Source: Emiliania huxleyi CCMP1516 (lineage: Eukaryota; Haptophyta; Isochrysidales; Noelaerhabdaceae). Taken from it: DNA of 64,000 nt. The translations under genes and the position numbers were made by a program. The notes under the pieces were generated by a model. The model worked only from the letters and a program-made list of their open reading frames with translations, was not told the origin of the DNA and ran no database searches. Of the stretch, positions 10,601-19,306 are shown one piece after another. Location: assembly GCF_000372725.1 (NCBI RefSeq), contig NW_005200970.1:47494-111493 (forward strand), given 5' to 3'. Numbering within the stretch: the first letter of the stretch is position 1; each line of letters starts with the position of its first letter.

Positions 10601-11591
10601 CGAGGCGGTCGGGGCCCTCGCCTACCTGCACGGCGCGATCGCGGGCGGCAAGCCCGCCGTGATCCACCGCGACTTCAAGCCGGCCAACATCCTGCTCGAC
10701 GAGCGGCTCACCGCGTACCTCTCGGACACGGGCTTCGCCAAGTCGGCGGCGACGGGTGCCGCCGCCTCGCTCACCACGCGAAGCGGCGCGTGCTACACGC
10801 CGGGATACGCCGACCAGTTCATCCTGTCGGGCGAGGGGCACAGCGTGATCACCGACGGGTACGCAGTGGGGATCACGCTGCTCGTCATCCTCACCAACCG
10901 ATCGCCCCTCGACATCATCACGAAGATTGAGGCCGAGCATGACGCCGACTTTGAGGACATCCCCGCCGAGAGGTTTGCGCAGCCCGCCTGGCCCACGCAC
11001 GTCGCCCAGAAGCTTGCGGCGCTCGTGCACTCGCGCAGCGACGGGCTGTGCCACCCGAAGCGTCGCAAGCGCATCGAGCTCGCGAGGGTGCTCGAGACGC
11101 TTGACGGCTGCCTCGCGTCCTCCGGCGGCGAGGCCGCCGAGGACGCGCCAGCAGCGGCGGCGGCGGCGGCGGCGGTGGCGGCAGCGGACGACGCGCGCGC
11201 TTCGTACGTGCCCTCCGCGCCCTCGCTGCTCGTTCGCAAGCTGGGCTCCGCCGCGGCGGCCACCGACGGTGCCGCCAAGGTGCGCGGGCTACAGCGCAAG
11301 TCGTCCGACGCCTTCGACGCCCTCGTGCGCCGGCTCGACGCCGTGTACGCGCCGCACCGGGCGCTGGCGCCCTCCGAGTTCAAGGTGCGCCTCGACTTCT
11401 GGCGCGGCGCGTGCGCGATGCCCGAGCGGCTGCACGCCGAGATGCACACGCTGCGCGTGTGGCGCAACGCGGCCGAGCACCACGACGCCGAGCGGTGGGC
11501 GCGCGACGGGCCGAGCGGCGACGACGAGTTTGTGCGGCTCGTCGAGCGGCTCGGGGCGGCGGTGGGCAAGCTCGAGGCGGCCGCACGGTGA
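7617..11591 (+). CDS. Ankyrin-repeat protein kinase with C-terminal HEPN-like domain
   Basis: 1324 residues, one exon. The ATG is the second of two in a direct repeat (TGAGGCCCCATG twice, 7591-7619). Two copies of a small domain (LNGRRGEARSFEGGRYAVAL; about residues 22-65 and 303-350) each precede an ankyrin block (about 80-285 and 375-620, GHERVVELLLRHGAEINLQ type). An Ala/Glu helix and Lys run (KESKKGKKKKKKK) follow. Kinase about 863-1160: glycine loop GKGGCASVYRG, lysine in VAVKKM, catalytic loop IHRDFKPANILLD, metal-binding motif DTG instead of DFG (SDTGFAK), then TDGYAVGITLL. The Asp is kept, so activity is plausible. The C-terminal about 100 residues (DFWRGACAMPERLHAE, LRVWRNAAEHHD) carry an R-N-x3-H signature like HEPN domains. 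A paralogue is at 53021-57307. Substrate unknown. Confidence 0.85.
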   Translation: MARAWVVGLSAPFAVAEDAPLLGQRVVLGGLSARPELNGRRGEARSFEGGRYAVALEGGVESVLVRPINLSAAAAELSGVVEVPDEVVTAVGRGEEEAVLAWLDGGGRVNATYEREGLGGLTLLMYAAFSGHERVVDLLLRHGAETNLRDGLGRTALMAAAQHGRERVVELLIRHGVEINLQDSVGESALMYAAGQGLDRMVELLIRRGAEINLQSSDGWNALMYAAIFNRSAVVTRLLREGADAAARSASGKTALQMAKGEGNTECVKVLSEAAVVAAAVAEGGAGAGGASSGAAAAAEDAPLLGQRVVLGGLSACPELNGRRGEARSFEGGRYAVALEGGVESVLVRPVNLSAAAAELSGVVEVPDEVVTAVGRGEEKAVLAWLDGGGRVNATYERGEVSGITLLMNAANHGHERVVELLLRHGAEINLQSSKGGTALMSAAQHGHERVVELLLRNGAEVNLQESNGRTALMFAATNVHERVVELLLRNGAEVNLQDSTGWTALMYAAHHGHEQVVDLLIRRGADVNLQMSDVGMTALMQAAGYGHEQVVDLLIRHGAEVNLQRSEGFTALYHAASFNRPAVVRRLLRVGADTAARAENGKTALQLAKEKGYSECVRAIEEHAAAAAAETAAAREAERAAAEAEAARHAEALLAEEEAEKEERAKESKKGKKKKKKKSGGGEADNAAPGSSATAALQPPTPPPAPSPPPADAAAIAAADEALQQAVAAGSYVGLASALEACSGLASPAVLAEARRARDKLKEARKRESQRLRKAHGAAMGALKSLDTANSPSALRAGIAAAMPHMGALPALADEVSAAESKLEELSVASEPVAVERSGMAVAADWPHEGDQLKVLPIPLAPLQEATEQFSSASMVGKGGCASVYRGALPHPEAGSCLVAVKKMHEVHSSSELQALEREITILRQCRHPHLLPLLGHCLDLAAPCLVFPLMTGGSLESRLRLAADDCAQLRRLGLFADREPKPLTWRQRLRIVREAVGALAYLHGAIAGGKPAVIHRDFKPANILLDERLTAYLSDTGFAKSAATGAAASLTTRSGACYTPGYADQFILSGEGHSVITDGYAVGITLLVILTNRSPLDIITKIEAEHDADFEDIPAERFAQPAWPTHVAQKLAALVHSRSDGLCHPKRRKRIELARVLETLDGCLASSGGEAAEDAPAAAAAAAAVAAADDARASYVPSAPSLLVRKLGSAAAATDGAAKVRGLQRKSSDAFDALVRRLDAVYAPHRALAPSEFKVRLDFWRGACAMPERLHAEMHTLRVWRNAAEHHDAERWARDGPSGDDEFVRLVERLGAAVGKLEAAAR

Positions 11592-12044
11592 GATTGGGTG
11601 AGAGCTTGGAGTGAGAGAGGACAGCGCCGCGCTGTGCATCGCTGTGGAGCTCTTGGACCCATCCGCATGATCCATCGCATGGTCGGGCCGCTCGCACGCT
11701 CGTGGATACTGTCTGTACAGCGTACGGTACTCGAAGTCGAAGCGTATCGGTGTACAGGCTGCCATAGGATGGGGGTGTGGGGTAAAAGTCCGGCGATTTG
11801 GGTTCAAAACGGTGTGTATGACCGGGCGAGTTATCACACTTCACAGCCCCCCCGTGGCCACGAAGAAGTTTATCGCGAGTTCGGCCTTCTTGATCGGAAC
11901 GAAAATTCTTTTTATCTTCGCACACGCCCCTAACGCCATGTGGAGCGGGAGATGATACAGAACTGTGGAGAAGTTTACCTTACCTTACCTTACCTTAGAA
12001 CTCAGAAAGCTGCTTGGGAGGGCGAGTAGACGGGCCGGAGCGCG
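11592..12044. other. Intergenic, with partial repeat R2 at 11966-11998
   Basis: No coding frame of interest. A GAAAATTCTTTTTATCTTCG motif sits at 11899-11918 without a convincing gene after it. The inverted R2 core (GGTAAGGTAAGGTAAGGTAA on the minus strand, followed by ACTTCTCCACA) is at 11966-11998. Confidence 0.6.
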
Positions 12045-13075
12045 ATGGGCGACCGTCGTCGTGAGATACTGGGGTACGGACATATGGGGGCGGCGCTGGT
12101 GGACGCAGGGCTAGTGAGCACGTCGAAGGAATACGCGGTGCCGCCGGACCGTGACGTCGATCCGTTTGCGCTGCCACGCCGACTCCGGACGCTGGCCCTT
12201 GGCCCGTTCCACGACTTTGATGATGCTGCGGCGCACCCGCGAGCGCGAGTGCAGATGGTGGGGCCGGGGAGCGGCGTGACAAAGCAATTCCTGAGCAACA
12301 GGGAGGAAATCCTAAGCAGCATGGGGGCGGCCTTGTTCCAGGGAGAGGGGCGGCGGGAGAGACGTGCGCGGGTGAAGACGCTCTTAGCCTCGATCGACAT
12401 GGCCGGGAATGTGGCGACGTGGGCGGAGAGGTGGGGGTTGGAGACAAGGACAAACTGAAGCAGACAAGGGTAGGACTAGAGGGCGGAGGCTCCTTTGACT
12501 TTGGGGCGTACCTTCAGGCGCAAGCCGAGGGCACACTCTGGCTGAGCAATTCAATAGCCTGGAGGAGAGGACGGGAATGACCCGCTTTGTCACGGATTGG
12601 ATTGCGCACCACAAGCCAGGGAAGGGGCACCCGGAACGCACAGTCAAATCGTTCGCCTTTCAGGAGGCGGAGAGTATCAGCCGAAGGGCGAAAAGGTGCG
12701 TTGGGCCGCGCGCAACGGCCACGCAGTGCTGTCGTTGCAGCACGACGGTATAGTCGTAGTGGTCAAGAGAGGGAGTGACGCCGGCGACGTGGCGGAACAG
12801 ATGGCGAGGGCGAGAAAGGAGGCGCTCGGATACCGGCAGCCGTGCGAGCTAAAGGAGCAAGAGCCGCCGACGCGGAATCGACCCTATCCGGTGCTCAAGT
12901 GCTCAAATGACGTCTACATCGGCGATCTCACTTATACGGGACTCCACGGCGAGAGAGTTTGAGGAGAAGGCGAAGGAGCTCAACGCCGTCTGGTCGCCGG
13001 TGGCATCCGCCGCGTACAGCGCCGGAGGCGGCTTCGAGGCGGAGGCGGACCTCGATGACATGGAGGATCTCTGAG
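12045..13075 (+). pseudogene. Decayed mobile-element ORFs, one with an HDG polymerase-like motif
   Basis: Three short frames follow one another with stops and shifts: 12045-12458, about 12540-12770, and 12597-12962. The last reads NGHAVLSLQHDGIVVVV followed by a charged helix. A hydrophobic strand then HDG resembles the palm motif C region (HDG/HDE) of DNA-polymerase-like ORFs in protist mobile DNA; no further catalytic motif is visible. The stretch ends next to sequence identical to the 3' end of the 4540-6402 retroelement, so both may belong to the same mobile family. Identity not established. Confidence 0.35.
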
Positions 13076-13139
13076 CGTAAAAGAGGGTTGGCTTGCGCAA
13101 GTGGGGGAGGGAAGGCGGCCGAGAGGAATTTTGATGCTT

Positions 13140-13196
13140 GTTACTAGTCCGCGCCTGTGTCGAGCCTGTCTGCTGTGAGAGAGAGTTGTTGTGTGT
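13140..13196 (+). repeat. R1-type 3' end fragment
   Basis: About 45 bases nearly identical to 6353-6400 (CCTGTGTCGAGCCTGTCTGC, then GTGAGAGAGAGTT). Confidence 0.75.
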
Positions 13197-13412
13197 TAAA
13201 TAGGAATTCCATAAGGAGAGGTTACAGGAGGGGTAAGATCCGTTAGCGGGAGATCGGCGGGAGCTGCGGGACGTGACACGCGTGAATCGAAGGCGCGGAT
13301 TGCGTACTTCTTCTTTTGCACAACACGGAGCAAAATTCTTCTTTTGGGACGCCCCCCCGCGGCTTTGGGAGCTGGTCGCTCCCCGTGTTGCTGGGACGAC
13401 GCACCCCCCGCC

Positions 13413-13517
13413 ATGAAGACCTCATGCCTCCTCACGATCGCGCTCATCGCTGTGCCGCTGGAGGATCCGCGCCCATCACCGCCGCCGAGCGCCGCCCATC
13501 GCTGCGAAGGACGGTGA
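13413..13517 (+). CDS. Short secreted-type ORF or orphan signal-peptide exon
   Basis: 34 codons beginning MKTSCLLTIALIAVPLEDPR, with a hydrophobic core typical of a signal peptide. Preceded at about 13331-13344 by AAAATTCTTCTTTT, the leader motif seen before other genes here. No downstream exon was found before repeat R1 at 13640. Probably a duplicated first exon like that at 4068-4220; it could also be spliced to something I did not recognise. Confidence 0.3.
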   Translation: MKTSCLLTIALIAVPLEDPRPSPPPSAAHRCEGR

Positions 13518-13635
13518 CGGTGCTGAGCCAGACCCAGAGATTCCGAGCTGATGAGCTCGATGAGCACACTATTGGCGATGCGGGACTCCATTGAACCACG
13601 AAACGACGGATCGATAGGCGTGCGAGGGAGGAGTT

Positions 13636-13795
13636 GTAAAATTCTTTTCATCGAGTGCACGGAGCTAAGTGCCTCGCCGTCCTCGCGGGAGTCGCTTAGG
13701 CGGCTCCAGTGGTGTACCTGTGTTAGTGCCAGTGCGCGCCAGTCCCGTGCCCAGTGTTGTGCGAGGGACTGTCGTAAAATTCTTTCATCCAGGGC
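13636..13795 (+). repeat. Dispersed repeat R1, best-preserved copy
   Basis: Begins and ends with the same AAAATTCTTT word (about 13638 and 13777). Between them are GTGCACGGAGCTAAGTGCC, TCGCTTAGGCGGCTCC, GTGTACCTGTGTTAGTGCCA and GTGCGCGCCAGTCCCGTGCC. About 150 bases; no coding potential; no terminal inverted repeats seen. Confidence 0.8.
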
Positions 13796-13940
13796 TCGCC
13801 CCGATGGAGTACCTGGCGAGTAGAGGCCCCGCCCACCCAGGGTACCCTCTCCGAGGACCCATGGGTAGCTCTTTCGAGGACTCGACGGGGCTCTGCTCCG
13901 AGAGACCTCGGAAGAGCGCGCGTGTGCCTCTACTCGCCCG

Positions 13941-14807
13941 ATGGAGTACCAGCTGCACGCGAGCACCCCGCAGGCGGCGGGCGGGGTCCGCACCATCTGC
14001 GTGCATGGCCTGCCGAACGACGTGCGTCTGCGAGAGCTCCGCAACCTCGCCGTGCTCCTCCCGGGGTACGAGTCATGCCACCTCGCGCCCGGCGACGGAC
14101 GGCGCCTCGTCACCGGCTTTGTGCGCTTCGACTCGCCCACGTCGGCCGCCCACGCCTGCGAGCGGCTGCAGGGGCTGCAATTCGACGAGGAGATGCCGCA
14201 CATGCGGCCCCTCGCCGTCGAGATCGCGCGCCGCGACCTCGACGACGACCGCGGCGGCTCGTCGCGGCGCGACGCGGCGCCCGCGTACGCGGCCTTCACC
14301 TCGTACGCCGCCCGGTCGGTGGCGCCTCCGCCGTATCCGCACGCCCCACCATTGCAAGCATATGCGTACGGCGGTCCGTTCAGCGGCGGCGCGGGCGCCG
14401 GCGCCGCGTACGGATACGGGTACGGCAACCCCGCCTGCGGCGGATACTCGCACCGGGATGCGGGCGCGGCACCGCGCGTCGGCGGCGGGGGCGGCGTCAA
14501 GCGCTCGCGCTATGACGACGCGCAGAGGGGCAGCGACGACACGCTCTGCCTGAGGCGGCTGCCGGAGTGGGTCGGCGAGGACAGCCTGGCGGGCCTGGTG
14601 AGCAATCTGCCCGGCTACCGCCACCTCAAGCTCCTCCCCACCAACGGGACGAAGACGCTGTTTGTGCTCTTTGAGAGCGCGAGCCTCGCAGCCGCCGGGC
14701 TCGAGGCGCTGCGGGGCAGGGAGGTCTGCGGCTCCGGCGGGCAGCCGCATAGGGTCGAGGTGGAGATCGCGCGCCGGTCGCTGCAGCTCTCCCCGCCACG
14801 CGACTAG
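13941..14807 (+). CDS. RNA-binding protein with two RRM domains
   Basis: 288 residues, single exon, ATG at 13941. RRM1 about residues 16-95: TICVHGLPNDVRLRELRNL (RNP2 position), VTGFVRFDSPTSAAHACERL (RNP1 position). A Tyr/Gly/Pro-rich linker (about 110-190, AYGYGYGNPACGG) separates it from RRM2 about 200-285: LCLRRLPEWVGEDSLAGLV and TLFVLFESASLAAAGLEALR. Both end with the same VEIARR words, so the domains arose by duplication. The layout resembles RBPMS/U1A-type proteins; RNA target unknown. An ATG with the same surrounding bases lies at 13804, so the start region is duplicated. Confidence 0.8.
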   Translation: MEYQLHASTPQAAGGVRTICVHGLPNDVRLRELRNLAVLLPGYESCHLAPGDGRRLVTGFVRFDSPTSAAHACERLQGLQFDEEMPHMRPLAVEIARRDLDDDRGGSSRRDAAPAYAAFTSYAARSVAPPPYPHAPPLQAYAYGGPFSGGAGAGAAYGYGYGNPACGGYSHRDAGAAPRVGGGGGVKRSRYDDAQRGSDDTLCLRRLPEWVGEDSLAGLVSNLPGYRHLKLLPTNGTKTLFVLFESASLAAAGLEALRGREVCGSGGQPHRVEVEIARRSLQLSPPRD

Positions 14808-15250
14808 GAGCGGGAGAGGCGGCCTCCGCGGTGCGCGGGGCCGTGTGGAGACCCCGGTTGAAGCTTGAAGGTTCGGGATATCGGTCGGGCTGTGTTTTGA
14901 TATTTGTCGTCTAGATTTTGAAAACTCAGAGCAGCACGCGGCGCCGGCATCCGGGATCCGGCACCCGGAGTGCGGAGATAAACATAACAAGCCGTATCCG
15001 CGTGATCCGGGGCCCAAGAGTGCCTGAGTGCGCACAACCCGAGCCCGACCAACCTGGTACCTGCGCCGTGCGCCAAAGGGGAAGTAGGCAAAAGGCGGAA
15101 CTAGTGTGGGGTCGTCTGTCGTCCACATCAAGCACGCTCGCGAAGGATCGCGATCCCCGGCGCTGCGCTGCTCGGGCTTGGGCACCGCCTGGTAGTTAGG
15201 TCCCTTGCCCCCGTTGCACTAGATGCTAATCTTCGCCGCCGGCTGGGGGC
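14808..15250. other. Convergent intergenic spacer
   Basis: Separates the 3' ends of the RRM gene and the ankyrin-U-box gene. Contains A/T-rich sequence near 14880-14930 and no recognisable gene, tRNA or repeat family. Confidence 0.6.
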
Positions 15251-17302
15251 TCAAAGTGACGCCCGCGCCTCCTGCCACTCTCGAATCGTCCGGCGCAAGT
15301 TGTGGTTCGGGATCAGGATGCTACGCTCGAGCTCGCCGCCGGTCAGCGGGCTCGTTGACTTGGTCGCGAGCCAACGCTCGATCGCAGTCCGCTCATACGA
15401 CTGCCCGTCGGCCGCCACGACTGGCTCGACCATAATCTCGGTCGTGATCGGGCAGATGAAGTCGGCCGGCGGCTCCTCCTCCTCCTTCGCAACCGGCGCC
15501 TCTGCAGCCGACGGCGAGCCGCCCTCGGTCGCAGTGACAAGCGTCCGCTCCTCCACCACCGGCCTCGCTCCCTCCATCCTCGCGCTCTCCTCGAGCGCCG
15601 CCGCCAGCTCCGCCTCCTCTACCGCCGCCAGCGCTGCCTCATCCTCCGGTTCCCGCGATGGCCCAGCGCCGCCCCCGCCACCCTTCCCCTTCTTCTTCTT
15701 CTTCTTCCCCTTCTTGCTCTCCTTGACGCGCCCCGCCTCCTTCTCCGCCTCCTCCTCCGCCAGCAGCGCCTCGGCATGCCGCGCCGCCTCCGCCTCTGCC
15801 GCCGCACTCTCCACCGCCCTCGCCGCTGACTGCGCCGCCGCGAGCTCCTCGAGGGCGCGCACGCACTCGCTGTGGCCCCTCTCTTCGGCCATCTGAAGCG
15901 CCGTCCTGCCGCTCGCATTGAACGCCGTCGTATCGGCGCCCGCTCGCAGCAGGTGGCGCACGATGGCGGAGTGGCCTTTGACGGCGGCAAACATCAGCGC
16001 GGTGTTGCCAGTGCTATCCTGCAAGTTAGCATCCGCGCCGCGCTGCAGCAGCAGCTCGACCACCCGGTCGTGGCTGTAGCTGGCGGCGAGCATCAGCGCG
16101 GTGCTGCCGTCGCTGTTCTGCAGGTTGGCATCCGCGCTGCGCTGTAGCAGCAGCTCGACCACTCGCTCGTGGCCGTAGCGGGCGGCGAACATCAGCGCGG
16201 TGCGACCTTTGCTCTCCTGCTTGTTGATCTCAGCGCCACGCTGAAGCAGCAGCTCGACCACTCGCTCGTGGCCGTTGTTGGCGGCGAGCATCATCAGCGT
16301 GATGCCGCTCCCATCGCCCGCCCGGCAAGTCGCATTGACCCGCCCGCCGCTGTCGAGCCACGCCAGCAGCGCCGCCTCGTCGCCTTGGAGGGCCGCTTCA
16401 AACGCCTCTTCGGGAAGGCCCAGCGAGCCGGAAGAGGCCGCTTCGACCGAGATAGCGCCGCCCGCGCCGCCCGCCGCCGCCTCGCGCTGGCTCGCAGTCA
16501 CCTCCGCGATGTGCTGCCGGAAGGCCTCGACGCACTCGCTGTGGCCCTGCTCCCTGGCGTACTGCAGCGCGGACTTGCCGTCTGCAGCGCGCAGCTTTGT
16601 ATCCGCGCCCGCCCGCAGCAGGCGGAGCACGATGGCGGGGTGGCCAAAGCCAGCGGCGAGCATCAGCGCGGTCCAGCCGTCGCTCTTCTGCAGGTTGACA
16701 TCCGCGCCGCGCTGAAGCAGCAAGTCGACCACTCGCTCGTGGCCGTCGCCAGCGGCGCTCATCAGCGCGGTGACGCCGTTGCTGTCCTGCAGGTTGATAT
16801 CCGCGCCATGCCGAATCAGCAGCTCGACCACCCGCTCGTGGCCATTGTAGGCGGCGCCCATCAGTGCGGTGCTACCGTTGCTCTTCTGCAGGTTGACCTC
16901 CGCGCCGCGCTGCAGCAGCAGCTCGACCACTCGCTCGTGGCCGCTGGCGGCGGCGAGCATCAGCGCGGTGCCGCCGTCGCTGTTCTGCTTGTTGACCTCC
17001 GCGCCGCGTTGAAGCAGCAGCTCGCTCACCCGCTCGTGGCCTTTAGTGGCAGCGTACGTCAGTGCGGTGCCGCCGTCGCTGCTCTGCAGGTTGACCTCCG
17101 CGCCGCGTTGAAGCAGCAGCTCGACCACCCGCTCGTGGCCTTGGATGGCGGCGAGCATCAGCACGGTGACGCCACTCACATCGCCCGCCCGGCAAGTCGC
17201 ATTGACCCGCCCGCCGCTTTCGAGCCACGACAGCAGCGCCGCCTCGTCGCCTCGCCCGGCCGCTTTCCACACCGCTTGGGGAAGGCTGCCGGTCTCCGCC
17301 AT
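15251..17302 (-). CDS. Ankyrin-repeat U-box E3 ubiquitin ligase
   Basis: 683 residues. The first in-frame ATG is at 17302 (MAETGSLPQAVWKAAGRG). Two ankyrin blocks (about 15-269 and 292-484) use almost identical units (GHERVVELLLQRGAEVNLQ). They are followed by an Ala/Glu helix, a Lys run (KESKKGKKKKKKGKGG, near 527) and an acidic stretch. The C-terminus is a complete U-box (about 615-683): FICPITTEIMVEPVVAADG, SYERTAIERWLATKSTSPLTG, LIPNHNLRRTIREWQE. U-box proteins recruit E2 enzymes and ubiquitinate substrates; the ankyrin blocks would bind the target. No intron is needed. The ankyrins and linker match the kinase genes at 7617 and 53021, so the effector domain was exchanged on a common scaffold. 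Confidence 0.9.
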   Translation of the reverse strand: MAETGSLPQAVWKAAGRGDEAALLSWLESGGRVNATCRAGDVSGVTVLMLAAIQGHERVVELLLQRGAEVNLQSSDGGTALTYAATKGHERVSELLLQRGAEVNKQNSDGGTALMLAAASGHERVVELLLQRGAEVNLQKSNGSTALMGAAYNGHERVVELLIRHGADINLQDSNGVTALMSAAGDGHERVVDLLLQRGADVNLQKSDGWTALMLAAGFGHPAIVLRLLRAGADTKLRAADGKSALQYAREQGHSECVEAFRQHIAEVTASQREAAAGGAGGAISVEAASSGSLGLPEEAFEAALQGDEAALLAWLDSGGRVNATCRAGDGSGITLMMLAANNGHERVVELLLQRGAEINKQESKGRTALMFAARYGHERVVELLLQRSADANLQNSDGSTALMLAASYSHDRVVELLLQRGADANLQDSTGNTALMFAAVKGHSAIVRHLLRAGADTTAFNASGRTALQMAEERGHSECVRALEELAAAQSAARAVESAAAEAEAARHAEALLAEEEAEKEAGRVKESKKGKKKKKKGKGGGGGAGPSREPEDEAALAAVEEAELAAALEESARMEGARPVVEERTLVTATEGGSPSAAEAPVAKEEEEPPADFICPITTEIMVEPVVAADGQSYERTAIERWLATKSTSPLTGGELERSILIPNHNLRRTIREWQEARASL

Positions 17303-17427
17303 TTGTTCATAGTTTTTCTTTTTCAAAACGAATACCTTGGTATACTGCAGTCCCTCTTATTTGGCCCAACCAACCAGCGTTCCAGTGCGATGGCGTCGAA
17401 CGGCCCTACCGTACCGGGAGCGGGCCC

Positions 17428-18811
17428 CTAGGCCATCTCTGCGCCGTTGAGCGAGACGTTTGCCTCGAGGCCGCCCTCCTTGACGGCCTCCGCGTAGAGC
17501 GAGAGGAAGTCGGCGAGGAGAGCGACGAGCACAAAGTCGCCGAGCATCAGCAGCCTGCGCCATGGCACGCACCAAGTCGGGGCGCGAGCGCGGGCGGGGC
17601 GCAGCGTCCCCGGAGCACCGCGTGAATAGGCGGCGAGTGGCAGAGGGCTGCCGGCGAGTCGGGTGGAGTGCGCGCCCTCTCAAGTGGCGGTCGGAGAGGG
17701 TGGGGCATCTAGGGGCCAGCAGCATGTGGAACTCCCCTTCGAGCATCAGCAGCAGCCACATCAGCACCCGGAACACCGCGCCGACGGCGAGGCAAGCGAC
17801 GGCGTGCGAGGTGAGCGCCTCGACCCGCTTCGCGCGTGCAAGGGCGGCGCGCCTGCGGGGCACGCGCCCTCAGACAACCCTCGGACACCCCTCAGACACC
17901 CCTCGGACACCCCTCGGACACCCCTCGGACACCCCTCGGACGCATCTTCGAAGAGCCAGAGTGAGCGGCGAGGAGCGGCGGGGGAGGAGGCGGGGGCGGG
18001 GCGCGGGTGCGGGAGGTGGAGCAGAGCGATGTTGGTGGAGCAGAGTTGCGGCGCAGGGGGAGTGGGGGGGGGGGGGGAGGGGGGAGGAGGAAAAGGGGGG
18101 GGGGAGGGGGGGGAGGTGGCGAGCACACACATCGGCAGCACCGCCAGCATCTGCGTGTAGATGGCGCACGCGAGCGTGACCCACCGGAGCGAGTTGGAGG
18201 CGTCCTACGGGTGGGGCGTGGACGTGGCTCGGACGCGACCAGGACGCGTCCACTCCGCGCCGCACTGGAGGCGCGGCCTCGTCGCCCTCGCCGCTGAGGC
18301 CAAAGACCATGCTGAGCACTGAGAGCGCCGCGGCGGCGCCCGCCGCCTTAAACGCTGGGAACTCGTCGAGGCGCGCCGGCTGCACGCCGAGCGAAGGGCC
18401 GACCGAGGGCGAGAGGGCGAGGGCGAGCGCGCCCGACAGGATCACCGAGAGCACCACGTCGAGGTTGGAGATCAGGCTCGCGCGGAACGCGTGGCCGGTG
18501 AGCGACCACACCGCGCGCAGCAGCGAGGCGCCAAAGGCGAGGCGAGAGGCCTGCACGGAGAGCGCGGCCGAAGACTGGTGCTTGGTGAGGAGCGACCAGA
18601 GCTGCAGCGCCGACGAGGCCGAGGAGGCGTAGTTGCCCGCGGCGAACAGCAGCACGATATGGTGCGGCCCAGCGACGCCGAGCGGGGACGCGCGCAGCCG
18701 GAGGACGCCCACCAACAGCAGCAGCGCCGTGAGCACGCCCCCTACCCTCCGCAGGGAGGCCGGGCTGAGCTCCAAAAACTTGTCGGGCTGCCTCTGGGCG
18801 TCAGGCTGCAT
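17428..18811 (-). CDS. ER-lumen protein retaining receptor-like (KDEL receptor/ERD2 family)
   Basis: Likely start ATG 18811 (MQPDAQRQPDKFLELSP). Exon 1 is 18811-18254 (186 codons) with helices such as GGVLTALLLLVGVLRL, IVLLFAAGNYASSASS and FRASLISNLDVVLSVILSG. A 49-bp GT-AG intron (18253-18205) leads to DASNSLRWVTLACAIYTQM, AVLPMCV, comparable to the EILWTFSIYLE...AVLPQL region of ERD2. An intron of uncertain borders (about 18140-17850) is full of G/C runs. Then AKRVEALTSHAVACLAVGAV and FRVLMWLLL, a GC-AG intron 17723-17555, and the last exon MLGDFVLVALLADFLSLYAE to the stop at 17430-17428. ERD2 retrieves escaped ER proteins from the Golgi. The N-terminal half is more diverged than usual, so this may be a paralogue rather than the main receptor. 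Confidence 0.6.
17871..17946. repeat. CTCGGACACCC minisatellite in an intron
   Basis: Six to seven copies of a 12-bp CTCGGACACCCC word inside the second intron of the KDEL-receptor-like gene. The same intron also holds a G/C-homopolymer-rich stretch at 18057-18118. Confidence 0.85.
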
Positions 18812-19306
18812 GCAGCAAACTGTGCCGCGAACACCGTAAGACACGGCGGCGGCAACACGGCGGCGGCCGGGCCAGTGACACTGCGTTTTTTTTTTTGAGC
18901 ATGCCTTCGATGTTATGAAACAACGCAAGGCGGACATGGCATATCGCTCTCGGGCTCACAGACATCCCTCACACCCGCCGCACACCCGCCGCCCCCGCGC
19001 GCGCCCCACCCCGGCCGGGAGAAAGGGGAGTGACAGTTTGGGATTACGAGCCCGAGTATGTTGAGTCCTGGCTCAACAACGCAGAGAACAAGAGGGGGTG
19101 GTCCGGCTCACAAGTCCGGCTCACGCGCCTCGAGCTCGCCATCTACCGCACTGAACACTTTCGCCCCCTCGCTCCCAACCCATCCACCCCGCCCCGGGCC
19201 GCGCCGCGCGATCTCGGGCGATCTCGGGCCGCGCCGCGCGATCTCGGGCGATCTCGCGCTATCTCGGAGCTCCACGCCACGCCGCCCCCCCCCCCCCCAC
19301 CCCACC
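18812..19306. other. Intergenic, with GCGATCTCGGGC tandem repeats at 19200-19262
   Basis: Upstream (5') of the minus-strand KDEL-receptor-like gene and downstream (3') of the minus-strand ankyrin-coiled-coil gene. The GCGATCTCGG words belong to the same family as intronic repeats at 60205-60272 and 63851-64000, so an unrecognised 3' exon of the 19307 gene could lie beyond them. Confidence 0.5.

Noticed and set aside
12045-13075. Integrated viral polymerase
   Set aside because: Only an HDG-like motif supports it; no capsid, packaging or other viral gene is near, and the end matches a cellular retroelement repeat.
17428-18811. PQ-loop transporter instead of KDEL receptor
   Set aside because: No PQ dipeptides at helix ends; the C-terminal half aligns better in order and spacing with ERD2. 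PQ-loop and ERD2 proteins are related, so doubt remains.
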